DNA of 64,000 nucleotides. It comes from Pachypanchax playfairii. Its lineage: Eukaryota; Chordata; Actinopteri; Cyprinodontiformes; Aplocheilidae. The translations under genes were made by a program, and so were the position numbers. A model generated the notes under the pieces. That model worked only from the letters and a program-made list of their open reading frames with translations, searched no databases and had not been told where the DNA came from. Where the stretch lies: the NCBI GenBank assembly GCA_006937955.1, contig SSNP01000001.1, forward strand, positions 4,222,823-4,286,822, written 5' to 3'. Positions within the stretch are counted from its first letter, which is position 1, and the number at the start of each line of letters is the position of its first letter. Shown here piece after piece: positions 36,801 to 48,143 of the stretch.

Positions 36801-39800
36801 CCCTCAAGTCCTCGTGCCTGGACGAGCAGCAACGGCGCGAGCTGGGCTGTCTCGACGCTTACCGGCGCCATGACTTGTCGCTGATGACGTCACACGGCTC
36901 TCAAGCCTACGGCGTCGGTATGCACCACCCGGACCAGAGGCTGCTGCCCGCCGCCGGCCTGGGCCTCCCTCCGCCCGCGGCAGACGACCTACAGGTACCA
37001 GCGACCTCCGTCTCTCTTATTCCCGCTCTTTGTGCGCATTTCTTCCCTCTTCTGCGGCTTCTCGCATCTCCTACATTAAGTCTGCACAATAATCAGATAC
37101 AGGCTCGGATATGCTGGATAGAAAGGAAAGAAAATCCTTGCTGTCAAAGACCTAGTGGCCCAGTATCCCTGCCCCACTGGCCTACTATTGAAAATCTTCA
37201 CCACCCCCACCCCCCACCCCACCAACCCTTCTATTGTAGCAGCCACACAGCAATTCCGAAATATTGAACAGAAAGACAGCGCCAGATGTCTGTCTGTCTG
37301 CCTGTCTGCTTCATCTGTCTGTTGTCTGTGACATTCACCGAGCTGCCCTGGCCTGTTGTCCCATCTCCATTCTGGGGTTAATCATGTTGGATATCATCTT
37401 GAGATTATTTTGTTTCCAAAGCAAACGTGAGAGTACAACTGGTGAAGTAAATGTCAAGTCCACACGGCACGGTGCCTCTGAAAGGCAGGCGTGCTTCTAA
37501 AGGTTAATTGACTGGCAGTCTATACAGCCTATTGTCAAATCCTGCCTTTATTTTTCCAGAAACACACGTGACCCATATTTTACATAATTCTTTTCGATGT
37601 AAAGAAATGGTGGAGATGAAAAAGGATTCGCACGGCAGCGTCTGTTTGTGTGTGTGTGTGTGTGTGTGTGTCCGGCTTTCTGCTGAGGCAGAGAAAAGCC
37701 GCTGGTTGCTCTATTCTCCGGTAAAGGGCGGATTAACGGATCGGGGTTCACGACACAATGCCCAGCTCGAGCACCATAAAGCACCGTAGTTTATCCAATT
37801 ACCGACTTAACGTCAATCAACTTTGTTACTTATGCAGCGACATCTGAGCTGGTTTAAAACGCCGCTCTATAGTTAAACACAGTTTAACACACTGACACAT
37901 AATTTCAGTCACGTTAACTGATTTCCAATCAGATGTGTTGAATTAAGGTGCACGTGCAGTCGACTCTTTCTAAACATAAAAATAGCCTAAATGATCTATT
38001 CAGACGAATGATTGTGAAAAAATCAGAAATATAAAAATGAAATTTAAATTACACATTGTAATATAAACCCTTTAATTTGAGTTTGCAGGAAGATTAAATA
38101 ATAATTACTAAATTATCCTTCAGCCTAAGAGGCTACAATTTATAGTTTTCTTATTTGGTTTTATTCATTTTTATTTGTTGGCCATCATTACGTCGGTTAT
38201 TTTCAATAACAACATTTTAACATGTGATTATTTTATTTTCAAAATTATAGCGATAAAGACTCCGAAATGAAAGTCAATTCTCACTATTTTATTTTATTTT
38301 ATTTTATTTTATTTTATTTTATTTGGGTGACATGATGGGGTGATGATGGTGAGATGATGGTGAGATGATGGTGAGATGATGGGGTGATGATGGTGAGATG
38401 AGGGTGACATGATGGGGTGATGATGGTGAGATGAGGGTGACATGATGGGGTGATGATGGTGAGATGATGGTGAGATGATGGTGAGATGATGGTGTGATGA
38501 TGGTGAGATGATGGTGATATTATTGTGAGTTGATGGTGAGATGAGGGTGAGATGATGGGGTGATGATGGTGAGATGGTTTAAGTTAATGGTGAAATGATG
38601 GTGTGATGATGGTGATATGATAGGACTTGTGGGAAAATCTTGATTTTTTTTAAACATCAACTTTATATTTGATTGATTTTTACTGATCAATCAAGAAATC
38701 ACTGCACTTATCATAAGATTTTCTGACATGTTTGGATTTTTCTAAATAAATGAACTACTGTAGAATGTATTTATACAACTGTCACCTTCTCTGAGAAAAG
38801 AAACACTTTNCTACAATTTATAGTTTTCTTATTTGGTTTTATTCATTTTTATTTGTTGGCCATCATTACGTCGGTTATTTTCAATAACAACATTTTAACA
38901 TGTGATTATTTTATTTTCAAAATTATAGCGATAAAGACTCCGAAATGAAAGTCAATTCTCACTATTTTATTTTATTTTATTTTATTTTATTTTATTTTAT
39001 TTTATTTTATTTTATTTTATTTTATTTTATAGACTGGTCTTGATCGTAAACATCAGGTTTATTTTGAAGCTTTGGAGACATAAAAGAGCGCAGCGCTGGT
39101 TTGACCTTTTATTTTGGGGAAAAGAAAGGAGCGTCTCGTGAACCTGAGCTCGCACGAGAACAGATGCGTCTATGGTCTCGTGCAGCCTGGTCGCATCTTT
39201 GAGCGCCTTAAAGAGATTTTCATGCTGAACAAAAGCAGCTGCCACACCTTTCCCCCGTCACTAAGCTAATTCATGCAAGACCTCTGCGTTTTGTATATTG
39301 ATTTTATAATCACTTTAGCTTCGGAATAAGAAGAAAAGAAACAGAGAAGGAGCTGGTTAAGAAAGAACTCCATCACCCCCCTCCTATTTTATTTTAATCA
39401 GGAGCTTCTGCGTGCGCCAGGCCTTGAGGCTCGCACGGAGGATTAAGTGTTTTCTGAATAAAAAGCGCGTGTTCTTCTTTCTTGATGACATTGTTGATAG
39501 CACGTGAGTCTGATCCAGACCAGAAATGGAATTGGTAACAGGTCTCCGTCCGGAAAGCTGCAGTTAAACAATCCCAACAGGTCGCTTTCTGTAACAAACT
39601 CCGGACACTTGGGCTCATTTCTGAGTCTGGATGAGTCGCGCTGTCCTCGCCTGAGGCCTTTCAAATTAAAAGCTCGTTTCTGGGTGAACCGTGAGCTGCA
39701 TCATTTATTTCACTCTGTCCACAGTGTTGCTCAAAGCCTGCTAATTGGTGTAAACTTTCGAACAAAATGGCCTCCTTCCAGCTCCAGAAATGTGCTCCAA

Positions 39801-42800
39801 GAACGTAAATTAGTGGATATTTAGCAGCTACTTTGGTCAAACTTTATTGTATAAAATTCGATTTAAAGGTCAAGCGGTGCAACCTGCAGGTCAAAGAACT
39901 CTTCAATAAGTCGCAATATAAAATAACAAATGATTGCCATACAGATCATGTTAAAAATGCACATAATGGATCTTTTTGGTGTTAAAGCCGTCTGTATTTT
40001 GATACATCGGATAAATTAAAATATCACAATTTTCTGGTTATGATGGAGTTAATCGATTTATTAGCTTGCACATTAGATTTAACACCTTGGAGCGCAGTGA
40101 TCAGATCAAATAAAACACAAGTCAGGGAATGTTAGGTTTATTTACAGAAATTGTCCTCTGAAACAAGCTTCTCCTAATGAGCGCGTGTCTCCGCAGGGCT
40201 CCATGGAAGCGCAGTGTGGGCTCGTCCTGAATGGCCAAGGGGGCGTCATCCGGAGAGGTAAGAGCCCACCGTTTTATTTCTCTCTGTTGTTGCACCCGAA
40301 GCCGTGAAACTACGGCTTCGACACGACAAGACAGCGAGCAGACAGACAAACAGGCGGAACAGTCCTCTCATGTCTGCTGTCAACATGTTACCACAGGAAC
40401 GGGCCCCGTCTTCTCGCATGTTTAAACACTAACACGCACTGTACACGCTCCCCACTCCCACTGTGGAACGGTGTGTCACTCAACGTTTACACACTAAACT
40501 CTGTTACACAATTAAATATCAACGAATTCACGTGAATCCAGATGACACGTGCATCAGAAATGACAACTTTTAAATCATCTTTCTTTTAGTGCAAAAAATT
40601 AGTCGTTTATTTTATAAATTTAAAATCACAAATTCTTTAGATTTGGAGTTTGAGTAAATATATTTTTCTAAACATTAAAAACGACGAAGAATATAATAGA
40701 AGACATGAAAATAAAGTGTAAAATGATTTCAATGAAATGTCGTTGATTTATTAAACAATGCATGAATTTACATATGTTTATTTTAAAGAGAAAATTACAA
40801 ATGTATGCCTATAAAGTTTTTTTCCCTTTTAGTATTGGTCACATATATATTATTATTAGGTTTTTGTGTGTGAAATGAGCCCAACAGCATTTGGAGTGAC
40901 TGCAGTGATTTATATTTTTTTATTAAGAGTGCAGATGTGGTCCCAGTGTTTGGAGCTCTTGAGGGTGACTCTGCAGGTGAAGATGTGCATGTGTGGATAG
41001 TAGGCCAGATCATTTCCTGCGTTCAAACAAGCTGCGGATCTTCTATCTGCGCCTTCAAAGCTCGCTTCTCTTTCTTTTACTGGGGAGTGTGTGTGTAATT
41101 TTCCGTACAGAGAGAGGAAGGCTGTGTCTCGGGTTTAATTTTTCATCAGCTCTGCCTAGGTGTTGGGGCTTTTCTCTCGGATTGACGCGGGAATCCCTTC
41201 GCTATCACTTTCGGTTAATGGTGCGCCGTATTTGGCCCTGAGCTCAGCCGCTGCAACCATCACAACCAATAATCTTTGCTTTACCTCCCGCTCCCGTATC
41301 GATAGCTTCTCTCGCCTCGGGCGGACGCTTTGATATGCTAATGCCGAGCGGGGCCCCGGATTCAGCCGAGATCATATTAATGTTGTTCTTTCTGACTGCG
41401 GCTTTGGCGGCATGAATATTCACATAACCTTTTTCAAAAGAAAATCACTCAAGAAATGCGGATCCTACTTAGGAGGAGTCGTCTGTGTTTTTAATCACCC
41501 TGCTATCCCTTTTCCAGTTCAGCTCTAACAGCAGCCCGCAAAGATCAAGCTATTCTGTCAGACGCGCGCCCCCGCTTTCCCCTACCCCGTGCGCGCACTT
41601 GTCTCTTTTCTGTCAATACATTGGCGGGTTTTATTTGGAGCTCTAAACATTGTTGTTAAAATATGAGGAGAATGGCATTTGGCCCTTGTCTCTTTTTCTT
41701 TAATTTTCGTGGCAAACTCGTAAAAGGCGCTTGATTCCGCGTGTGATCCCGCCCGCCGCTCGCGCCGCAGCCCGAGGCTACTCTCCGTTGCTTAAATACC
41801 GTTATCGCCTCTGGGCCCGCGCGCTCCACTGACTGCACTACCGGCAATAGCTCTTTTCGATTGCCCTTGGCAACATAAAATACAAACTACTTTGAATCAA
41901 AACATTTTTAGGGGAATTAATATGATGTGAACCCGCTGCTTTCAGACAACGCGCGCTCCTGTCAGAGTGCGTGAGCATGACAGATAGGTTTGTACTGTTT
42001 GTGTCACAAATACAGACAACAGTCGGGCCGGACTTCACACGTGCATGCACGCAAACACGCACACTGGGGCAAAATCTTAACGAGCAGCAATCCATCAATC
42101 GATTCCTTCGGCCTACAGTTTCTGACAACCTGAGAGAAACTCGAGTCCTGCAGCCTGGTACAAAGTGGGGCAGTTTGAGTCCAACTGGTCTTTGTTTTCA
42201 CACCACCCTGATGTTGCGGTTCTGCTGTGGGCTCGAGGCGCTGTCCAGGTGCTGGAATGAAAGGTGCAAGCTGCTGTCCATGGTACTGACCCTGGATGAC
42301 ACTTTGTTTGGTCTAACTGCCTTCCTGAAACCACAAATGAGGCGAATCCAGCATATTTTTGCTGACTGCAAATAAAAATTTTCTCAGAGCAAAAGACAAG
42401 AAAAAAAATGGGCTACAGCTGGTCATGTTGAAGTGGGTGTCCAAATTGTCCACAATGCCCCCAAAAAGATTGGCTTAGGTGGCCAATCTTCGCCTGCAGC
42501 GTTCTTGTGTTTGGCGTAAATGCATCTTTTTTCCATCATCTCCTTGTATCCAACACAAGGCAACACACCCTGTTAGATTAAATAATGAGAGAGATAAATG
42601 ATAAAACATAGCCTACAGTACATCAGACAAACACCTTGCATTTCAGCTGCTTGGGATGTTCCTTCAAGTGAAAGGTTATTAATAACAAAAACCTTCTCAG
42701 AACAGTCAATATATATTTATATAAATAAATACATTTCAGGAGCACACAGTAACACCAACTCAGGTCTAATTAATAATGAGCAACAGCCTTCACCATCACA

Positions 42801-45800
42801 ATCATTTATTCACACATGCAGAAGCCTCGGGTACACAATGAAATCAACCTGCATGGTGGAAGGGTTTTGAAAGAAGGTTTTGTTTTTCCCTCCTGGAAAA
42901 GAAGCTCCTACATACAAATGACTATTGAGCTGAACCTGAAACATAAATATATGTGCATAGTTAATAATAAAAAGAAAATGCATGTAATATTTAAGTTGTG
43001 AAAAATAGTCTGGTGGAGTGCTGAGAGGAACATCCTCCCTTTGGTGACTGCTGATACATTTATAGTGTGAGAACACATTAACTTTCACCATCAAATAGGG
43101 GTTATTTTGGAAGAAGGAAGTAATAAAATGAACTTCATGTTATGTTTTACTACAACAATCAAACGAGGAGGAAACTTTTAGACATTAGTGATTTTGTTGT
43201 TCTGATGACTTTAGACAAATGTAAAGTGGAAGTTTATTGGAAAAGTTGCTTGAGACTGAAAGCAGTTAATTTGAAACCTACATGATGGTGAGATGCAAAG
43301 AAGATGGATCTGAGGCACTCCGTGCTGTTAACAGTCCTTTTATTGAGCCAGGGACATACCAACGTAGATTGTCCCTGGCTCAATAAAGGACTGTTAACAG
43401 CACAGAGTGCCTCAGATCCATCTTCTTTGCTTCTATATGGATTTCCGTCTTTGATCTTGAAGAGCACCCGTGTTTTTTGGACATTTTGTCCCACTGATGC
43501 GCTCACTTTGCTATTTTCTCATGATTGTGAGATGATGGTGATATTACAGTAAGATGATTGTGAGTTGATGGTGAGATTATGGTGATATGACAGTAAGATG
43601 ATGGTGATCTGATGGTGACATGATGCAGAAATGATGGTGAGATGGTTTAAGTTAAATAGTGTGATGGTGGTGAGATGATGTTGTAATTATGGTGAGATGG
43701 TGGTGTGATGATGGTGAGATGATGGTGATTTGATGGTGATATTATTGTGAGTTGATGGTGAGATGAGGGTGACATGATGGGGTGATGATGGTGAGATGAT
43801 GGTGAGATGATGGTGAGATGATGGTGTGATGATGGTGAGATGATGGTGATATTATTGTGAGTTGATGGTGAGATGAGGGTGAGATGATGGGGTGATGATG
43901 GTGAGATGGTTTAAGTTAATGGTGAAATGATGGTGTGATGATGGTGATATGATAGGACTTGTGGGAAAATCTTGATTTTTTTTAAACATCAACTTTATAT
44001 TTGATTGATTTTTACTGATCAATCAAGAAATCACTGCACTTATCATAAGATTTTCTGACATGTTTGGATTTTTCTAAATAAATGAACTACTGTAGAATGT
44101 ATTTATACAACTGTCACCTTCTCTGAGAAAAGAAACACTTTGCTTTTGCTGAGAAAACAGCCACAAGATATTTTTATACATTTATTTGAGCAAAATATTG
44201 ATGCATTCAGATATAGATTTATAAATATTTTTCCAAAAGTAAAATTTTAATGCACTATATACTACTACTACTATTAAATCCTTTAACTATCACAATAAAC
44301 ATTTCAAGAAAATCAAAATCTTTGTGTGGAAGAGAGACTTGCAGTTAAATACACAGAGATAAATTCTTGCTTCTCCAATTATTTTATTTTTTTTGCAAGT
44401 TGCACAGAAATATAAAAGTGTCCCCTAAAATGATGCTTCTTGAAAACTTTTAAAAGTGTTTATTATTTTTCTGTTGTGTGTAGTTGTTACGAGAGGTGTT
44501 TGGTGTTTGTTTTAGTGCGAACACAGCTGAAGTAAACATGTAATTCAAGGATAATTAAAGTGTTTATAGCTTTTTCAAGCGTCTTCTAGCTTTTAGGTAT
44601 TTAAGAGTTTCTAAAATACAACATTTGGGTTTGGAACATTGTTTTCTGTGCATTGGTAAAACAATGCAAATTGTATTAATGAAGTAAATATTCCATCAAA
44701 CAATTTAAAATCTGCAGTAAAGAAGCTGTTAATGCCTCGGTCACAAAGCTCTGTCATTATGTTCAAACACCTCCTCGCAAGTAGAAACAAATCAGTGCAA
44801 GCCTTCAGAACATTTAGATAATCTTGCATCGTAACGAACCCTTTTACATGCAAATCATTAAGAAGAGAATATAATTGTCTGCTGTTTTATTAAAGCTTGA
44901 TGCTGCTGTTTGTTCAGACTGAATCTCATGATGATGTGTCTGTTTGCAGGGGGAACATGCGTTGTGAATCCTACAGATCTGTTCTGTTCGGTACCAGGTC
45001 GACTTTCGCTGCTCAGCTCCACCTCTAAATATAAAGTCACCATTGCAGAGGTGAAAAGAAGACTGTCCCCTCCAGAGTGCCTCAACGCCTCTCTACTGGG
45101 AGGCATACTGCGCAGGTCAGTGCAAAAAACAAACCAAAAAAAGTACTGAAGATATCTGCAATGATTAAAGTCAGAATACAGCTTGTCAACCACTTCTAAA
45201 GTGAAAGCTTGCTCTGGTTTTATTTGCTTGGAGTTCAGTGATTGCTGCAAAACAAAACATCAAATTGGACAACTAATAAAAGAAAAAGAAACATTAAGTG
45301 TCCAAATGTTTGTGTTATGATGCATCTTTATGTGGATTTTTCAACGTAAAATCAAATGTTTTTAAGCTTAAATTTGTCTGCTGAGATTTGGAGACCACTG
45401 GCCAAATCTTTGTAGTCCTCAGATGAAACAGCAGCACCCACAAAGACTATTGTAGGTGCAAGAAGGCCGGGGCTGCACATGCCGCCATGTCCAGGGAGCC
45501 AGAGGGAGGCTAGACCAGGCCAAAGCATGCCAGGATCAGAGAAACCAGAGGAAAGCAAGAGTTGCCAGCTCTGTATTATTGATGAGCTGGAGAGAAAAGG
45601 GAAGGGGGGGATGAGGAGAGAGGAAGCACAGAGAACATGGCTACCAGATGAAGCAACAACAAAGGAAATGTTAAGAAGCATTAACAGAGATAAAAATCCC
45701 CATGCGCAGTCAAAGGGATAATGCTGCAGAAATTACTAAGAAAAGATCAGTATTTGTGATCATGTTCATTTTATTTATTGGTGTTTTGTCTGTTTTTATC

Positions 45801-48143
45801 TGGAGTGAATAACAGAATATTAATATGCTGAAGGGAAACGCAGATTTTCTATAAAAGGTTTGTGATCAAGAGAGATTATTGTTGCTGTTTCAAAAAGCAG
45901 AATTTTGGTGACGTGAACACAGTTTTTGTTTTTTGCCTAACCATAAACGCGTCACTGCATCACAATTTATAATCCTGTTAACTTGTTGCAAAACTTTTAT
46001 CAGTCACGTCCATATTTAGGTTTAATTTCTAAGAAAAAAAACAGTTGAAAACAGCTGCTGATGAAGATGATCCAAATATATTTTGGAGTTTTGTGGATTA
46101 AGATCAAATTATTTCCAACATCCTGTATCTTCCAGAGCAAAGTCCAAGAATGGCGGCCGGTGTCTTCGTGAGAAATTAGACCGTTTAGGCCTCAACCTGC
46201 CCGCAGGACGGAGGAAAGCTGCCAATGTCACTCTGCTCACCTCTCTGGTGGAAGGTGAGGCAATTTGATTTGAATTATTTTAGTTTTTTATATTTAATAT
46301 TTTTGTCTTACCAGTCTTTCTCCTGTGTTTGTGTGCAGGTGAGGCGCTCCACCTGGCGAGGGACTTCGGCTACACCTGTGAGACAGAGTTCCCCAGTAAG
46401 GCGGTGGGAGAACATTTGGCGAGGCAACACAGTGAGCCGAAAGAAACCAGCGCACGGAAGAAGATGGTTCTGGCTACAAAGTGAGAATAAAAAAATACTA
46501 AGATACAGCAAAGATGTACATTTAAATAAAACGGGCAAAAATGAAACTTTGTTTTATTATTTCTGCAATTCTGTTGATGTGATAGTTTCCACTTCTTGGA
46601 TAACGTCTTTGTGAAAATCTGTTTATTTATTTAAGTTTAAAAAAACCAGGTGCTTAAGATTTTGGCTTCTCCAGACATAGAAGTTACACCTCATGTATTT
46701 TTTTTATTATAGGATGATCAGATTTTAGACTAGAGTTTCTCTGCACATAAAAAGATTTGACCAAAATCCAACCTGGACAAAAGTTAATCTGACATTTTTT
46801 GCTCGTTTTTGACTGAAATGAACTTCAGTTCCAACATGTCTGTAAAAGATGAGAGTGATTTGGTGCAGGGAATAAAATAACAGGCTCTGATTTGTACGAG
46901 TTGTGTTAGAGACAGATGGTAAACCCTCAGTCCCTCCCTCCTTCTGTCTGTCAGGCAAATCTGTAAGGAGTTCCAGGACTTACTGAGCCAAGATCGTTCT
47001 CCTTTGGGCTCCTCCAGACCGACCCCCATCCTGGACCTGGATATCCAGAGACACCTCACACACTTTAGGTAAGATAATACAACACAAGACATTAAGTGTT
47101 GTCTGTCACCTCCCAAAACAATTTTTCACAAACCATTACTTGTTGTGCTTCTGATCTCTCTGCCATTTTCTAAAGATGCAGCTGTGCATTTTGATATTTG
47201 GCACAAACAGCATTAGCCTCGTTAGCACAAATGTCACATTAATGACGTCACTGATTGCAGAACACACAGTTTAACCAAAGTGCTGAACAGGGTTCTGTTC
47301 TGTGACTGACAGTTTGAATAAAAACCATCGTCTGAGCTGAGAGACGACATGGTTTTTACTAGTCTTAGAGTTAAACACCATAAAACTGATTTTTGTTGTG
47401 TTGCATCCTAATTTGCTTTAATTTGATCATGCAGATTGACACCAATAATAATTTGAGATTTTAAAGACTCTCCCATCAGATAGACTGCTTAAAACAACCC
47501 AATGATGGCATTGAGAGCTTCTTCTGTCTATAAAAACTAATGGAAGTAAAATTTCCTTTTAAAGTTCCTGTTGTTTAATCATTTATTAAATGATTTCAAT
47601 CAACAACCTACAATCTAAAATAAAAAGCAGCTAATCTTCACATTAGAGTTTAAAATTTATATTCAAACTGGATTCATGTTGCTTTAACGTGCAGATTTGT
47701 AAATATTTTTCACATAAATGTTATGAAAAGTGGTTTAAAGCTGCATTTAGTCCATCACAGGATGTTAAAATGTTTTTCTGTCAGGGAGGATTGGAGATGA
47801 AGTTTTCACTGCAGGTGTGAAAAACTCTGCTCCACCTCAGCTATCAGAACCATACGAGCTCAAACTTTTTCATTTTATTTGTTTTGACACTGTTTTTAAC
47901 AGTTTCCTCCATCTTTTCCCCAACAGCCTGATCACTCATGGCTTCGGAACACCGGCAGTCTGTGCAGCTCTCAGCACCTTCCAGACAGTCCTGAGCGAGA
48001 TGCTCAATTACCTGGACAAAAGCTCGAACGGGAAAACAAGCGGACCTAACGACCAACAGATCAACAACACCTCAGAAAAAACGCAGCTCCGGAAAACAGT
48101 CGAGTCCCAGAATAAAGACGGGAAATCAGAAAAGACTGAGTAG
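33827..48143 (+). CDS. tfap2d: Transcription factor AP-2 delta (spliced, 8 coding exons)
   Basis: Nuclear AP-2 family transcription factor that binds GC-rich palindromic sites as a dimer. In vertebrates AP-2 delta acts in retina, midbrain and other neural tissue. Joining eight exons, using one copy of exons 1-2, gives 458 residues; human TFAP2D has about 452. The N-terminus MSATFPGLVHDAE is characteristic of the family. The Tyr/His/Ser-rich region (14-186) contains [14 protein letters not shown] and PLHHQSFHYEFQHS and has no PPxY activation motif, a known peculiarity of AP-2 delta. Residues from about 212 form the AP-2 core: SVPGRLSLLSSTSKYKVT, the basic segment AKSKNGGRCLREKL, NLPAGRRKAANVTLL, and the helix-span-helix with HLARDFGYTCETEF and LITHGFGTPAVCAALS. 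All introns are GT-AG with consistent phases. It lies directly upstream of tfap2b, the arrangement known in other vertebrates. The assembly duplicates exons 1-2 and duplicates sequence around 38810. Confidence 0.96.
34523..35041 (+). CDS. tfap2d: tfap2d coding exon 2 (copy 1)
   Basis: Acceptor TTCTAG, 519 nt (173 codons), donor GTACCA, phase 0. Encodes [20 protein letters not shown] through PPPAADDLQ, the N-terminal activation region. GC-rich in contrast to its flanks. Confidence 0.95.
35262..35271. other. 10-N assembly gap
   Basis: Ten Ns exactly between the two copies of the 1943-bp block. Confidence 0.99.
35780..35818 (+). CDS. tfap2d: tfap2d coding exon 1 (copy 2)
   Basis: Identical to 33827-33865. 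This copy is the one continuous with downstream sequence, so use it when building the transcript. Confidence 0.92.
36476..36994 (+). CDS. tfap2d: tfap2d coding exon 2 (copy 2)
   Basis: No difference found from 34523-35041, with the same acceptor and donor. The intron after it runs to 40196 and contains the misassembled region around the N at 38810. Confidence 0.93.
37646..37671. repeat. (TG)n microsatellite
   Basis: Thirteen TG units inside tfap2d intron 2. Confidence 0.95.
38133..38282. repeat. Segment A, copy 1
   Basis: Unique-looking 150 bp ('ctacaatttatagttttctt...') repeated at 38811-38960 with offset 678, each followed by an ATTTT repeat. Confidence 0.9.
38283..38324. repeat. (ATTTT)n microsatellite, short version
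   Basis: About eight units, directly followed by the GATGG minisatellite. The copy at 38961-39030 is longer and leads into unique sequence instead. Confidence 0.9.
38325..38611. repeat. GGTGAGATGAT minisatellite, array 1
   Basis: Imperfect units of about 11 bp around GATGGTGAGAT with variants (gacatgatggggtgatgatg). From at least about 38430 onward it matches the tail of the array at 43517-43950 with offset 5332. Confidence 0.9.
38612..38809. repeat. Segment B, copy 1
   Basis: Unique-looking sequence that recurs at 43944-44141, ending exactly at the N at 38810. Confidence 0.9.
38810..38810. other. 1-N assembly gap
   Basis: Single N separating segment B copy 1 from segment A copy 2. Confidence 0.97.
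38811..38960. repeat. Segment A, copy 2
   Basis: Repeats 38133-38282. Its downstream path leads through ATTTT units to unique sequence and tfap2d exon 3. Confidence 0.9.
38961..39030. repeat. (ATTTT)n microsatellite, long version
   Basis: About 14 units. The length difference from the copy at 38283 fits two alleles or an assembly collapse. Confidence 0.9.
40197..40257 (+). CDS. tfap2d: tfap2d coding exon 3
   Basis: Acceptor CCGCAG, 61 nt encoding GSMEAQCGLVLNGQGGVIRR plus one base, donor GTAAGA, phase 1. This linker matches TFAP2D and not other AP-2 paralogues. Because 61 is not a multiple of three, loss of the exon would shift the frame. Confidence 0.93.
41240..41850. promoter_or_regulatory. 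Candidate conserved element in tfap2d intron 3
   Basis: A repeat-free, GC-balanced stretch in a 4.7-kb intron that is otherwise AT-rich. It includes 'cacaaccaataatctttgct', 'tttgatatgctaatgccg', 'gagatcatattaatgttg' and 'gcatgaatattcacataacc'. Its POU/homeodomain-like words and composition suggest an intronic enhancer. Inference only. Confidence 0.35.
43295..43430. repeat. Near-perfect 62-bp palindrome (hairpin-forming)
   Basis: The arm 43295-43356 (starts GCAAAGAAGATGGATCTGAG) and the arm 43370-43430 are reverse complements with one mismatch and one 1-bp indel, separated by a 13-bp loop. It lies about 90 bp before the minisatellite in tfap2d intron 3. It carries no coding capacity. It could be a MITE, or an inverted duplication made by template switching. 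Confidence 0.9.
43517..43950. repeat. GGTGAGATGAT minisatellite, array 2
   Basis: Imperfect tandem units of GATGGTGAGAT with variants such as 'gatattattgtgagttgatg', followed by segment B copy 2 (43944-44141). Confidence 0.9.
44950..45115 (+). CDS. tfap2d: tfap2d coding exon 4
   Basis: Acceptor TTGCAG, 166 nt, donor GTCAGT, phase 2 at its end. Encodes GTCVVNPTDLFCSVPGRLSL through the start of the DNA-binding domain, ECLNASLLGGILR. Confidence 0.95.
45360..45720. other. Intronic purine-rich stretch of unknown nature
   Basis: Lies in tfap2d intron 4. It is less AT-rich than the surroundings ('gggagccagagggaggctag', 'gagagaaaagggaaggggg') and opens short frames on both strands. It may be an unrecognised repeat. 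No splice sites with coding support. Confidence 0.3.
46136..46254 (+). CDS. tfap2d: tfap2d coding exon 5
   Basis: Acceptor TTCCAG, 119 nt, donor GTGAGG. Encodes AKSKNGGRCLREKLDRLG, then NLPAGRRKAANVTLLTSLVEG, the basic and first helix portion. Same length and phase as tfap2b exon 5 at 60642-60760. Confidence 0.97.
46339..46480 (+). CDS. tfap2d: tfap2d coding exon 6
   Basis: Acceptor GTGCAG, 142 nt, donor GTGAGA, after an 84-bp intron. Encodes EALHLARDFGYTCETEFPSK through ARKKMVLATK. Same length as tfap2b exon 6. Confidence 0.97.
46955..47068 (+). CDS. tfap2d: tfap2d coding exon 7
   Basis: Acceptor TGTCAG, 114 nt, donor GTAAGA. Encodes QICKEFQDLLSQDRSPLGSS and PTPILDLDIQRHLTHF, part of the dimerisation helix-span-helix. 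Confidence 0.96.
47927..48143 (+). CDS. tfap2d: tfap2d coding exon 8 with stop
   Basis: Acceptor CAACAG, then LITHGFGTPAVCAALSTFQT, MLNYLDKSSNGKTSG and a Lys/Ser/Asn-rich tail ending GKSEKTE, TAG. The end closely resembles the TFAP2D tail, confirming paralogue identity. Confidence 0.96.

Larger units (their letters stand above)
35272..37214. repeat. Duplicated block, copy 2 (tfap2d exons 1-2)
   Basis: Second copy of the 1943-bp block. It continues without a gap into downstream sequence up to the N at 38810. Confidence 0.95.

Noticed and set aside
33319..37214. A genuine tandem duplication giving two tfap2d promoters or genes
   Set aside because: No difference found over 1943 bp including introns, and an exact 10-N join, favour unmerged contigs.
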